From: Campylobacteraceae bacterium
Lineage (GTDB): Bacteria; Campylobacterota; Campylobacteria; Campylobacterales; Sulfurovaceae
Length of the DNA stretch: 30,963 bases
Direction: 5' to 3'
Assembly: GCA_027026055.1 (NCBI GenBank)
Contig: JALVPA010000140.1
Span: 1 to 30,963, forward strand
The notes under the pieces are model-generated. The model did not search any database, was not told the DNA's origin, and saw only the letters and a program-made list of their open reading frames with translations. This document shows, piece by piece, positions 1-9,155 of this stretch. Made by a program: the position numbers and the translations under genes. How positions within the stretch are numbered: the first letter of the stretch is position 1; each line of letters begins with the position of its first letter.

Positions 1-1094
1 ATCATAGTCTCATACGATTGCAAAAACAGTACGACCGCTCTATCCGACTTATCGACGACAAGCTTCATATGATGATGCATATCGCTACTTTCGTAAACAC
101 CTACATACCACCTCTCGTACGGTTCGGTAACGGAAGAGAAGATTTTTTTTAACGTGTCAAACGCATAACGCTTTTTAAAGGGAGTGATATGCATCGCAAA
201 ATCTACCGTATGCCAATTGTTGATATACTCCACTTCCACCTTATGTTTCCCGCGTTTAAAAAGATACGGGATTTCGACACTATTGCCCCCTTCATACACC
301 AACAAACCGTCGATAATCAATCGTGCCTTCGCCCAACTCAACGAAAGTGCAACGTTCATTTTTTTGTCTTGGTCAAAAACAAAATTTCCGATCCAATAAG
401 CGCCGAAATGCTTTGCATCGATGTTGTGAAACTCTTTCCACGGATAGTTCACGCCGACAGTCTCCACGATCTCCGATGCCACAACTTTTTTAGGATGTTG
501 CATATCGAGATAAAACGCTCTGAACTTATTGACGGGAGCCGTACCGCTCGGATTCAGATAATCTCCCCATGTGCGTTGTACTTTTTCTAGTCCCCCGCTT
601 TCGACATAGTCTCGTACCTCTTTCGATATTTTCAGCCCCTGTCGTTTCGTCAGTGCGATATAGCGCCGATACAAACTCAACGCCTTGTCTCTATATTCGA
701 ATTTTCTATAGTCCGAACGAGAAAACATCTTTTTGTAAATATTACCGAGGTAAAGGTACATCGGTGCATTCTCGGGATATTTCTCGATAAATCTTTCGAA
801 TTCGTTTCTCCGACCGATATAAGTTGTCGTTTCCGAAAGATATTTGGCATATCGATTGATCAACCCAATATATGTTTTGTCATCCATACATTCAGGTTTA
901 CGATAAAGAATGGAAGAAAAACGACTGTGTTTCAACAAGACAAGTGCATTTTCGGGATCGTTGAACTTTTTGTAGAGTAGTTTCGCTTCAAGGGCAATTT
1001 TTTCGACCTTTTTACAAATACTTTGCTCCTCATTCCCATAAGCGCTATAGTGTAATATACCGACAAATATCGACAATATCAACCAACGATGCAT
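1..1094 (-). CDS. Secreted protein with PA14-like domain (partial, cut by left window edge)
   Basis: An open frame runs from an ATG at 1094 to the window edge without a stop, giving 364 codons; the C-terminus is missing. Residues 1-20 look like a signal peptide (WLILSIFVGIL core, then SAYG), so the product is probably exported. Residues about 25-175 are charged and helical, with TPR-like spacing (PENALVLL, PMYLYLGNIYKK). Residues about 230-305 resemble a PA14-type beta domain: GAYWIGNFVF, ARLIIDGLLVYEGG, FKRGKHKVEVEYINNWHT. PA14 domains in other proteins bind carbohydrate or act as adhesive modules; that role here is inference. The ribosome-binding region holds a run of eight G at 1103-1110. 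It is divergent from the MEMO-family gene at 1215. I do not recognise a specific gene name. The open frame is long and well formed, so coding is near certain but function is not. Confidence 0.75.
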   Translation of the reverse strand, partial: MHRWLILSIFVGILHYSAYGNEEQSICKKVEKIALEAKLLYKKFNDPENALVLLKHSRFSSILYRKPECMDDKTYIGLINRYAKYLSETTTYIGRRNEFERFIEKYPENAPMYLYLGNIYKKMFSRSDYRKFEYRDKALSLYRRYIALTKRQGLKISKEVRDYVESGGLEKVQRTWGDYLNPSGTAPVNKFRAFYLDMQHPKKVVASEIVETVGVNYPWKEFHNIDAKHFGAYWIGNFVFDQDKKMNVALSLSWAKARLIIDGLLVYEGGNSVEIPYLFKRGKHKVEVEYINNWHTVDFAMHITPFKKRYAFDTLKKIFSSVTEPYERWYVGVYESSDMHHHMKLVVDKSDRAVVLFLQSYETM

Positions 1095-1102
1095 CTTTTC
1101 TT

Positions 1103-1110
1103 CCCCCCCC
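1103..1110 (-). repeat. G8 homopolymer in the ribosome-binding region of the left-edge gene
   Basis: Eight consecutive C on the plus strand (G on the sense strand) lie 8 bases before the ATG at 1094, preceded by AAGGAA. Poly-G runs in Campylobacterota often slip and vary expression; slippage here would change spacing or strength of the ribosome-binding site, not the frame. Confidence 0.6.
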
Positions 1111-1178
1111 TTCCTTTTCAATCGTTTTAAAGTACATCGTATTTTATCGTTTTTTCAAAAGAAAAGAGAACGACATGC

Positions 1179-1184
1179 TATAAT
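1179..1184 (+). promoter_or_regulatory. Probable -10 box for the MEMO-family gene
   Basis: A perfect TATAAT lies 31 bases before the ATG at 1215. No good -35 hexamer is seen 17 bases upstream, which is common in this phylum. A ribosome-binding site AAGGAAAGAG follows at about 1205-1214. Confidence 0.55.
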
Positions 1185-1214
1185 GTAAAATAGACATCCA
1201 AAAAAAGGAAAGAG

Positions 1215-2054
1215 ATGCTTTCCGTTAGAAAAAGTGCCGTCAACGGTATTTTTTATCCCGCTTCGTGCCGCGAACTCGAGCGTACTATCGACAATTTCAA
1301 CAAACGTCTGGAGTCGCTTTCGTTCGACAAAACGCTACTGCGTCTCAAGCCCGACGCCCTCATCGTTCCGCATGCCGGCTATATCTACAGCGGTTTTACC
1401 GCCAATTTCGCCTATCGTTTCGCCCGTTTCCGCCGACCGAAACGTGTCATTGTGATCGGACCTTCGCATCATTACTACTTCAGAGGTATCTCCGCTGCTT
1501 ACTACGAAGCGATCGAAACCCCGTGCGGCACTATCCCGATCGACACTCCTTATCTTTTTGCTTTGGCGCAACGATTTCCAATAGGATTCATTCCCAAAGC
1601 CCATGCCAAAGAGCACTCCACCGAAGTGCAAATGCCTTTTGTCAAACACTATTTTCCAAACGCCGAAATTATAGAAATCGTCTACGGGGATACGGATGTC
1701 GCTTTACTTGCCCAAATCGTCGAAGCATTACTTACAAACGAAGAAAATCTCACGATAATCAGCTCGGATTTAAGTCACTATTATCCGATAGAGAAAGCCG
1801 AACTACTCGATAGTTTTTGTCTCAAAGCCGTAAGAGATCTCGACGTGAAACTGTTAAAAAGATGTGAAGCGTGCGGGAAAATGGGAATTGCGGCGATGGT
1901 AAGAGCGGCACGTAAAACGAAGCGGCGTTCCTTATTGCTCGATTATCGTACCAGTGCCGAAGCGAGCGGCGATACCGCTTCGGTCGTAGGATACATGTCC
2001 GCACTCTTTTATCGTTCTCACTCTTTAGCGATAAATTCCGCTTCGAAAATATAA
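1215..2054 (+). CDS. amrB: AmmeMemoRadiSam system protein B (MEMO1 family)
   Basis: This 279-residue protein has the hallmarks of the MEMO family, related in fold to class III extradiol dioxygenases. Visible motifs are VPHAGYIYSG (51-60, His53), GPSHHYYF (82-89), EHSTEVQMPF (133-142), SSDLSHYYP (183-191, with Asp185 and His188), and Cys220 in EACG. These match the conserved His/Asp/Cys pocket of human MEMO1. The biochemical role in bacteria is not settled; the family often travels with an AMMECR1-like protein and a radical SAM protein, neither of which is in this window. The start at 1215 has a good ribosome-binding site (AAGGAAAGAG) and a TATAAT box upstream. The 3' end overlaps the convergent TonB/TolA-like gene by 37 bases (2018-2054). 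It sits where tolB would be expected in C. jejuni-like order. Confidence 0.85.
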   Translation: MLSVRKSAVNGIFYPASCRELERTIDNFNKRLESLSFDKTLLRLKPDALIVPHAGYIYSGFTANFAYRFARFRRPKRVIVIGPSHHYYFRGISAAYYEAIETPCGTIPIDTPYLFALAQRFPIGFIPKAHAKEHSTEVQMPFVKHYFPNAEIIEIVYGDTDVALLAQIVEALLTNEENLTIISSDLSHYYPIEKAELLDSFCLKAVRDLDVKLLKRCEACGKMGIAAMVRAARKTKRRSLLLDYRTSAEASGDTASVVGYMSALFYRSHSLAINSASKI

Positions 2055-2836
2055 GTGCGACCGCCTTTATGAGGACCGAATCCGAACCGCTGCAACTGCT
2101 TTAGGTAATCGCTCAAGGCTTTGTTGAAGGCGGGGTTCGCCGAACGTCTCACCAACGTAAAATCGAAAAATCCGTCGGGGCGAATCTTTAAAAGCACTTT
2201 CACTTTTTCACCCGCAAAATCGCTTTGTGCGGGCCACTGTTCCAAAAGGCGTTGTATTTTTGCCAAGTATGCGTTTTCCACACCTTTCGTTCGGTGTGTT
2301 TTCTCTTTGCCTTTTGAGATACGTTTTTTGTTTGGTGCATCGACCTTCTCAAAAAGCCGCTTGCTCGAAACGGTATGTTGTTTACGAGAGGATTTTTTCG
2401 CGGAGTCGGTCGTTTTTATCGCGGAAAAGAGCGCTTTGGGTTTTTCTTTGCGTTTCGGTTTACGCATCTTTTTTCGCTCTTTTTTTGTATCTTTTGCAAC
2501 AGCCGTTTTTTTTCGAGCTTTGTTCGAAGTTTTTTTTACTTTTTTCGAAGTTTTGGAAACGACTTTACGCTTTTTTTCTATCTTCCGTTTCTCTTTTTTC
2601 GTTATACGATTTTTCCTTTTTTTCGGTTTCTTTACGGGAGACATTTTTTTGGACGATGAAGTGTCCGAGGTAGCCAAGTCGATGCGTATATGCGGAGTGT
2701 TTTTTTCTACGTAATTGACACGCTTCGTACGACTTTTCGTATTGAAGTAATAGATAAGCGTCAAAACGACACATAGGTAGATACCGATCGCGGCGGTGCC
2801 GCTAAGAAGTTTCCGAACATAACCTCTGTCACTCAT
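2018..2836 (-). CDS. TonB/TolA-like periplasm-spanning protein with Lys-rich linker
   Basis: This 272-residue protein is anchored by one N-terminal membrane helix (about 11-31). It then has a very basic linker (about 60-185) made of Lys, Arg, Ser and Thr blocks. It ends in a small alpha/beta domain (about 198-272: LLEQWPAQSDF, VKVLLKIRPDGFFDF, TYIFEAEFIAKE) of the TonB/TolA C-terminal type. Such proteins carry proton-motive energy from the ExbB-ExbD or TolQ-TolR motor to the outer membrane. The linker is unlike the Pro-rich TonB or Ala-rich TolA linkers. It is the last gene of the atp-tolQR block; its ATG overlaps the tolR/exbD stop by 4 bases (ATGA). Its long A/T-rich coding runs, including several of 7-8 identical bases, produce Phe-rich reading frames on the other strand. 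TolA is favoured by gene order, but tolB and pal do not follow. Confidence 0.75.
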   Translation of the reverse strand: MSDRGYVRKLLSGTAAIGIYLCVVLTLIYYFNTKSRTKRVNYVEKNTPHIRIDLATSDTSSSKKMSPVKKPKKRKNRITKKEKRKIEKKRKVVSKTSKKVKKTSNKARKKTAVAKDTKKERKKMRKPKRKEKPKALFSAIKTTDSAKKSSRKQHTVSSKRLFEKVDAPNKKRISKGKEKTHRTKGVENAYLAKIQRLLEQWPAQSDFAGEKVKVLLKIRPDGFFDFTLVRRSANPAFNKALSDYLKQLQRFGFGPHKGGRTYIFEAEFIAKE

Positions 2837-3225
2837 AACGTTATCAACGACACCTTTGAAAAACCTGCCGCTTTGACACTTTTCAACAAATACATTACGT
2901 CTTTATACGGCAGCGATTCGTCGGCTCTGATATAGACGTCCGAAGCTTTATCGTAATCCGCCGCGACATTGACGAAGGCATCGGCAAAAGTGGCGATGTC
3001 AAACGTATCTTTTTTAACATAGATTTTTTTATTCTTGTCCATGCGTATGGTCAACGACTTGAGGCGCGTCGTTTCGGCACTCTTGGAACCTTCTGGAAGC
3101 GTGATTTTTTCTTGATAGGTGATAGTGGGAGCGGTGATCATCAATATCGCCATCAACACCAACATCACATCCACCAAGGGCGTGATATTCAAGTCCGGAT
3201 TGTCGTCCCATCCAAAACGCATCAT
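2833..3225 (-). CDS. exbD: Biopolymer transporter ExbD/TolR family protein
   Basis: A 130-residue inner-membrane protein of usual length for ExbD/TolR. It has a short cytoplasmic N-terminus (MMRFGWDDNPDLNITP), one membrane helix at about 16-34 containing the essential-type Asp19 (PLVDVMLVLMAILMI), and a periplasmic domain ending in GFSKVSLITL. With the upstream TolQ/ExbB homologue it forms the proton-driven motor; the Asp carries the proton. Both ends overlap neighbours by an ATGA (3222-3225 and 2833-2836), so translation is probably coupled along the three genes. The motif set does not separate TolR from ExbD; position after atpC argues for the Tol system, as in C. jejuni. Confidence 0.88.
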   Translation of the reverse strand: MMRFGWDDNPDLNITPLVDVMLVLMAILMITAPTITYQEKITLPEGSKSAETTRLKSLTIRMDKNKKIYVKKDTFDIATFADAFVNVAADYDKASDVYIRADESLPYKDVMYLLKSVKAAGFSKVSLITL

Positions 3226-3794
3226 TTTTCCGTCAGCGAAAGTATCACTTCGGCTTGTGAGGTCAGCAACGAAGAGAGCTCGTATGCTTTGCGCTTCAGT
3301 ACCAAATGAAACGCATAGGCGAATATTGCCACGAAAATACCCGCCGCCGTAGCCACCAGCGCTTCCGAAATGGCGGGAGCGACCACGTTAAGCGATGCCG
3401 AAGTTTCGCCGCTTAATGTAGCGAAGGTCTCCAATATCCCGACCACCGTACCGAACAAACCCACGAAAGGGGCTGTCGACGCGAAAATCGACAACCATGT
3501 CAAGCCTTTTGTAGAAACGCGCACAGCATCGGAAATGGCCGCATCAAAAATCGATTTTGTCGGCCTTTTCGCTTTTGTGAGATAACTGTAAAGCAACGAA
3601 AATTGCGACGGTTTGTCGTTTTTAAAAGTATAAAGCGAATGTAACGATTCGCTTTCGACGCCGATTCGTCGTTTCAATAAGAAAAAACGTTCGAAAAATA
3701 TCCATAAAGAGGCGATAAAATAGAAAGAAAGCACAAAGAGTACGAACCACGTGATCGCACTGCTTTGTGAGAAATAATTCAGAAGAGTGTTCAA
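3222..3794 (-). CDS. exbB: MotA/TolQ/ExbB proton channel family protein
   Basis: This 190-residue membrane protein has three helices: about 14-36, 98-122 and 140-167. The conserved STAPFVGLFGTVVGI block at 106-120 and the TLSGETSASLNVVAPAISEAL segment (split here around 127-146) mark the TolQ/ExbB proton channel. It partners ExbD/TolR to energise the TonB/TolA-like protein. The start is a TTG at 3794, two bases after the atpC stop; no in-frame ATG exists between an upstream TAG and this point, and the length matches the family. The ribosome-binding site is weak, which suggests translation by re-initiation after atpC. Whether it is functionally TolQ or ExbB cannot be decided from the sequence. 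Confidence 0.88.
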   Translation of the reverse strand: MNTLLNYFSQSSAITWFVLFVLSFYFIASLWIFFERFFLLKRRIGVESESLHSLYTFKNDKPSQFSLLYSYLTKAKRPTKSIFDAAISDAVRVSTKGLTWLSIFASTAPFVGLFGTVVGILETFATLSGETSASLNVVAPAISEALVATAAGIFVAIFAYAFHLVLKRKAYELSSLLTSQAEVILSLTEK

Positions 3795-3796
3795 GG

Positions 3797-4183
3797 TTAA
3801 CGTGTTTTCCCTATCTGCTCGACTTTGCTAACGGCCGCAGCTATAGCTGTATTGGAAGCTTCCGCTTTCTTCAAAAGCTCTTTCGCTTCGGATATCGCTT
3901 CGGCCAACTCGCTTCCGGTTCCGGTCAACGCAACCGCACCGTCTACGATACAAGTCGTTTTTTCCTCATCGACTTTTACATAGCCGGAATTGATAGCGAC
4001 CGATTCTTCTTTACCGCTTTTGTCGATAAGCGTGATCACTCCGGCTTCCAACAAAGAAACCAAAGCGGCATGACGAGGCAAAACACCGAATTCACCTTCG
4101 CTTCCGGGCAAGGTCACTTGTCTTACGTCGTCATCATAAATCACACCGTTAGGCGTGATGATTTCCAGCTTTAAAAGTTCCAT
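3797..4183 (-). CDS. atpC: F1Fo ATP synthase subunit epsilon
   Basis: A 128-residue subunit of the F1 central stalk, which couples rotor to catalytic head and can inhibit ATP hydrolysis. The N-terminal beta-sandwich is recognisable (LEIITPNGVIYDDDV, VTLPGSEGEFGVLPRHAAL). The C-terminal helical hairpin (about 90-128) is also recognisable, rich in Ala, Glu and Lys. An ATG six bases upstream (4189) is in frame, but the AAAGG ribosome-binding site directly abuts it, so the second ATG at 4183 with a normal spacer is preferred. It is the last atp gene and is followed after two bases by the proton channel gene. Confidence 0.93.
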   Translation of the reverse strand: MELLKLEIITPNGVIYDDDVRQVTLPGSEGEFGVLPRHAALVSLLEAGVITLIDKSGKEESVAINSGYVKVDEEKTTCIVDGAVALTGTGSELAEAISEAKELLKKAEASNTAIAAAVSKVEQIGKTR

Positions 4184-4204
4184 GGTCATCCTTTGGAGAA
4201 TGCC

Positions 4205-5605
<1,401 letters not shown>

Positions 5606-5620
5606 TACATCTCCTCTTCG

Positions 5621-6508
5621 TTATTTCATTGATTCCATACCACTGATGATCTCGATGAGCTCAGTCGTAATCGCTTCTTGTCTCGCTTTGTTGTAAGCCA
5701 CCGTCAACGTTTTTACCATCTCTTTGGCGTTTTTCGTCGCCGCATCCATAGCCTGCATTCTCGCGGAATGTTCCGCCGCAAGCGAATCGATAAGCGAATA
5801 GTACATCGTATATTCGATATAACGTTTCACCAAAGCTTCCAACAAGGTATCGTCGTCATCGGGCTCTACTTCCAACTCTGAAGTGGACACCGCACTCAGT
5901 TCGAGTTTGGAAGGATCGACGGGAAGTACCTGATCCTCTCTGATCTCTTGAGATATCATGTTGACATACCCGTTGTGTACCAAAATCACTTTGTCCGTGT
6001 CGCCGTTAACATACGATTGTGCCACTTCATTGATAAACTCGGCCGCTTTCGCATAATCGGGCGCCGAAGACAAACCGACGATTTCGTCATTCAACTCCAC
6101 GTTGTTGAATTTGAAATAATCGATACCTTTTCTACCAATCGCGCGCAATCTTATTTTCGTACCGTCCGCTTTATAACTCTCGATCAGTTGCGAAACACGT
6201 TTAATCGTTTGCGCGTTGAAACCGCCGCAAAGTCCCTTGTCTGCCGTGATAAAAACAATATCTACAACGTTGGGTCTACTCACCTCTTTGAAGTAAACGT
6301 TGTCCAAACTTTCTTTTCCTGCCTTTTGCAACTTATGTGCAATCTCATTCAGCAGTTCGGTCAATTTACCGGCATAAACGCGTGATCGCTTTGCCAGTTC
6401 TTCCGTACGTTTGAGTTTGGCAGAAGAGACAAGCTTCATCGCATTGGTGGTTTTCGCAGTATTCTTGACACTGCCTATTTTCCGCTTAATCTCTTTCAAA
6501 TTTGCCAT
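5621..6508 (-). CDS. atpG: F1Fo ATP synthase subunit gamma
   Basis: A 295-residue rotor shaft of the ATP synthase. The N-terminal helix MANLKEIKRKIGSVKNTAKT and the C-terminal helix (RQEAITTELIEIISGMESM) form the coiled coil that turns within the alpha-beta ring. The central Rossmann-like domain shows the conserved ITADKGLCGGFN. The gene lies 12 bases after atpA and 15 bases before atpD, as expected within one transcript. Confidence 0.97.
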   Translation of the reverse strand: MANLKEIKRKIGSVKNTAKTTNAMKLVSSAKLKRTEELAKRSRVYAGKLTELLNEIAHKLQKAGKESLDNVYFKEVSRPNVVDIVFITADKGLCGGFNAQTIKRVSQLIESYKADGTKIRLRAIGRKGIDYFKFNNVELNDEIVGLSSAPDYAKAAEFINEVAQSYVNGDTDKVILVHNGYVNMISQEIREDQVLPVDPSKLELSAVSTSELEVEPDDDDTLLEALVKRYIEYTMYYSLIDSLAAEHSARMQAMDAATKNAKEMVKTLTVAYNKARQEAITTELIEIISGMESMK

Positions 6509-6520
6509 ATTCAGCCCTTT

Positions 6521-8035
6521 TTATGCACTAAAAGAAGCTTTGAAATCTTCTATCGCTTTTCTCAGCTCAGCTTCCGTCTCATCGGAAATTTTCTTTTCGT
6601 TCCGGATCGCATCGAGTACATGCATATACTTCGCTTCCATAAACGGCATCAATTCGGCTTCGAATTTGTTTACCGCAGAAACGGGAATATCGTCGAGATA
6701 ACCCTTCGCGCCCGCAAAGATAATGACAACTTGTTTCTCGATGGGGATCGGAGAATACGGCGGCTGCTTCAAAATTTCAACCATACGTTGACCCCGCTCC
6801 AGTTGCGCTCTCGTGTGCTCGTCGAGATCCGAGGCGAATTGCGCGAATGCCTGAAGTTCGCGGAACGAAGCCAAATCGAGTCTCAATGTACCCGAAACTT
6901 GCTTCGTCGCTTTGATTTGAGCGGCACCGCCGACACGAGAAACCGAAAGCCCCACGTTGATGGCGGGGCGAATACCGGAGTTGAACAGATCCGTTTCGAG
7001 GAAAATTTGTCCGTCGGTAATGGAAATGACGTTCGTAGGAATGTATGCCGCCACATCTCCCGCCTGCGTTTCGATGATGGGGAATGCGGTAATGGAACCC
7101 GCACCAAGTTCGTCGTTGAGTTTCGCAGCACGCTCGAGAAGTCTGGAGTGTAGGTAGAAAACGTCACCGGGATAAGCTTCGCGACCCGGAGGACGTCTGA
7201 GAATCAAAGACATCTCTCTGTAAGCGACCGCGTGCTTGGAAAGATCGTCGTAGAAGATAACCGCGTGACGACCGTTGTCTCTGAAATATTCCGCCATTGT
7301 AACACCCGCGTAAGGTGCCAAGAATTGCAACGCTGCGGAGTCGGCGGCTCCCGCATTAACCACAATCGTGTAGTCCATCGCACCGTGCTCTTCGAGCTTT
7401 TTAACGGTAGCGGCGACAGTCGATTGCTTTTGACCGATTGCGACATAGATACATACGACGTCTTGACCTTTTTGATTGATGATCGTATCGATGGCAATCG
7501 TCGTTTTACCCGTTTGGCGGTCACCGATGATTAGTTCGCGTTGTCCTCTACCTACCGGTACAAGCGCGTCGATCGCTTTGATACCCGTTTGCAAAGGCTC
7601 ATGAACGGACTTGCGCGCCATGATGCCCGGCGCTTTCTCTTCAACAAAACGATATTCGGCCGCTTCTACGGGACCTTTGCCGTCGAGCGGTTCGCCGAGG
7701 GGATTGACAACGCGCCCCATCAATCCGTCACCGACAGGCGTTTTCAAGAGTTCACCAAGGCGTTTGACGCTCATACCCTCTTTGATACCCGTAGATGCGC
7801 CGAGTACTACAACACCGACATTTGCTTCTTCGAGGTTAAGTACGAGACCTTTCGCACCGTTTTCGAATTCAACGACCTCACCGGCCATAACGTTGTTTAG
7901 TCCGTAAACCGTCGCAATACCGTCGGCAATACCTACAACCTTACCCACTTCGTTAATATCGACATCGATTTCGAAGTTTTCTATTCTCTCTTTGATGATG
8001 GAACTGATCTCGTCCGCTTGCAATTTCACTGCCAC
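6521..8035 (-). CDS. atpA: F1Fo ATP synthase subunit alpha
   Basis: The 504-residue non-catalytic nucleotide-binding subunit of F1. Walker A is GDRQTGKT at 171-178, and the alpha signature region PAINVGLSVSRVGGAAQ follows. The N-terminus (LQADEISSIIKERIENF) is the delta-contacting segment and matches other Campylobacterota in length. The start is GTG at 8035 with AAAGGAG six bases upstream; a second GTG two codons later is less well placed. It sits between atpH and atpG. Confidence 0.98.
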   Translation of the reverse strand: MAVKLQADEISSIIKERIENFEIDVDINEVGKVVGIADGIATVYGLNNVMAGEVVEFENGAKGLVLNLEEANVGVVVLGASTGIKEGMSVKRLGELLKTPVGDGLMGRVVNPLGEPLDGKGPVEAAEYRFVEEKAPGIMARKSVHEPLQTGIKAIDALVPVGRGQRELIIGDRQTGKTTIAIDTIINQKGQDVVCIYVAIGQKQSTVAATVKKLEEHGAMDYTIVVNAGAADSAALQFLAPYAGVTMAEYFRDNGRHAVIFYDDLSKHAVAYREMSLILRRPPGREAYPGDVFYLHSRLLERAAKLNDELGAGSITAFPIIETQAGDVAAYIPTNVISITDGQIFLETDLFNSGIRPAINVGLSVSRVGGAAQIKATKQVSGTLRLDLASFRELQAFAQFASDLDEHTRAQLERGQRMVEILKQPPYSPIPIEKQVVIIFAGAKGYLDDIPVSAVNKFEAELMPFMEAKYMHVLDAIRNEKKISDETEAELRKAIEDFKASFSA

Positions 8036-8064
8036 TGCTACTCCTTTTCTTGATTAGATGACTT

Positions 8065-8592
8065 TTAAAACGCTCTTTTGATATGTTCGATGAGCTGTTG
8101 TTTAACCCTCTCTTTAGAGAAGTTCACCTCGATACCCAAGTCTTCGACACTTACTTTGATCCCGTCTACGCGCGCCTCTTTCCGCTTCAACGTGATTTCG
8201 GCACCGCTGTATTTTTTGAGCGCTTTTTCAAGTTTTTGAAGCTCTTTCTTATCCAAAGGCTCCGCACTCAACACTTCGCCTTCGAATTTATTCGAAGCTT
8301 TTTGCAATTCGGCATTCAGCACTCTTGCGATAACGGGTATCAACGCCAATCGTTTCTTTTCACCCAAAACTCTGACGAAATTTACCAGCGTATCATCCGC
8401 TTCCTTGCCCAAAGCCGCCAAGACCATTTCCGTTTTTTGACTCTCTTTTACGACGGGAGAGCGTAATACCGTATCGATACTCTCCGTTCCTATCGCTTCG
8501 CCGAGTACCGTCAACACCTTCGCCGTCTTTTCAATCTCTTTCGAGGCGGCGCTCAACGCTTTTGCATATCGTTTCGCAATCAACTCTTCCAT
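8065..8592 (-). CDS. atpH: F1Fo ATP synthase subunit delta
   Basis: A 175-residue peripheral stalk subunit (OSCP type) linking the b subunits to the top of F1. It has the usual N-terminal helical bundle (RYAKALSAAS near residue 8, VVKESQKTEMVLAAL) and a C-terminal mixed domain (EVNFSKERVKQQL). The ATG at 8592 is one base after the atpF stop. Delta is the least conserved subunit; context and length make the call secure. Confidence 0.95.
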   Translation of the reverse strand: MEELIAKRYAKALSAASKEIEKTAKVLTVLGEAIGTESIDTVLRSPVVKESQKTEMVLAALGKEADDTLVNFVRVLGEKKRLALIPVIARVLNAELQKASNKFEGEVLSAEPLDKKELQKLEKALKKYSGAEITLKRKEARVDGIKVSVEDLGIEVNFSKERVKQQLIEHIKRAF

Positions 8593-8593
8593 C

Positions 8594-9139
8594 TTACGCT
8601 ACCTTTTTCGCCACGACATCAATTACTTTTTTACCGTCCATACCGATGTCGTCCGTCGTAATGTTTTCTTGCAATACGCTATCGACAATCTCTTGCATCG
8701 CTTTTCGCTCTTCAAGAGCGATTTTTTCTTCGTATTGCTTTTGGAGTACGGATAGTTCGGTTTCGGCGCTTTGAGTGATTTTTTCCGCTAAAACCTTCGC
8801 TTCTTTGCGTGCATCCTCAATGATTTGAGCCGCTTTCGCTTCGCTCTCTTCGAGTTTAGTTTGCGCCTCTTTTTGCTCCTCTTTCGCCGCTTCGAGTTTT
8901 GTCTCTATCTCTTTAAGACGCGAAGCGATTCCTTCGCTTCTGCCTTTGAGAAAGTTGCGGATCGGATTGGCCAGCAGATACCACAAGATAGCGGCGAATA
9001 TCGTAAAGTTCACTACCCTCGGCAAAAAATCGTATTCGCGACCCGTTTGAGCCAGGTAGCGACTCTCCTCGCTATGACCCGACGCCAACAATACTACGGG
9101 TAGTACCGTTGTCGCGGCAATAAAAACAAATTTTTTCAT
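8594..9139 (-). CDS. atpF: F1Fo ATP synthase subunit b, with N-terminal signal-like segment
   Basis: A 181-residue stator subunit. After a first hydrophobic stretch (3-20, FVFIAATTVLPVVLLASG) comes the real anchor helix (about 41-57, VVNFTIFAAILWYLLANP). A long Ala/Glu/Lys/Gln coiled coil then reaches up to delta. The first stretch looks like a signal peptide, a form I recall from other Campylobacterota. The frame stays open upstream for 75 more codons, but that part is antisense-like, polar, and overlaps the b' gene. The ATG at 9139 has GAGGAGGG ten bases upstream and is therefore chosen. Confidence 0.95.
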   Translation of the reverse strand: MKKFVFIAATTVLPVVLLASGHSEESRYLAQTGREYDFLPRVVNFTIFAAILWYLLANPIRNFLKGRSEGIASRLKEIETKLEAAKEEQKEAQTKLEESEAKAAQIIEDARKEAKVLAEKITQSAETELSVLQKQYEEKIALEERKAMQEIVDSVLQENITTDDIGMDGKKVIDVVAKKVA

Positions 9140-9155
9140 AATCGGTCTACCCTCC

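Noticed and set aside
2121..2714. Phe-rich plus-strand frames opposite the TonB/TolA-like linker
   Set aside because: Lys codons (AAA/AAG) read backward give Phe/Leu. The minus-strand reading has a membrane anchor, linker and C-terminal domain in the right operon.
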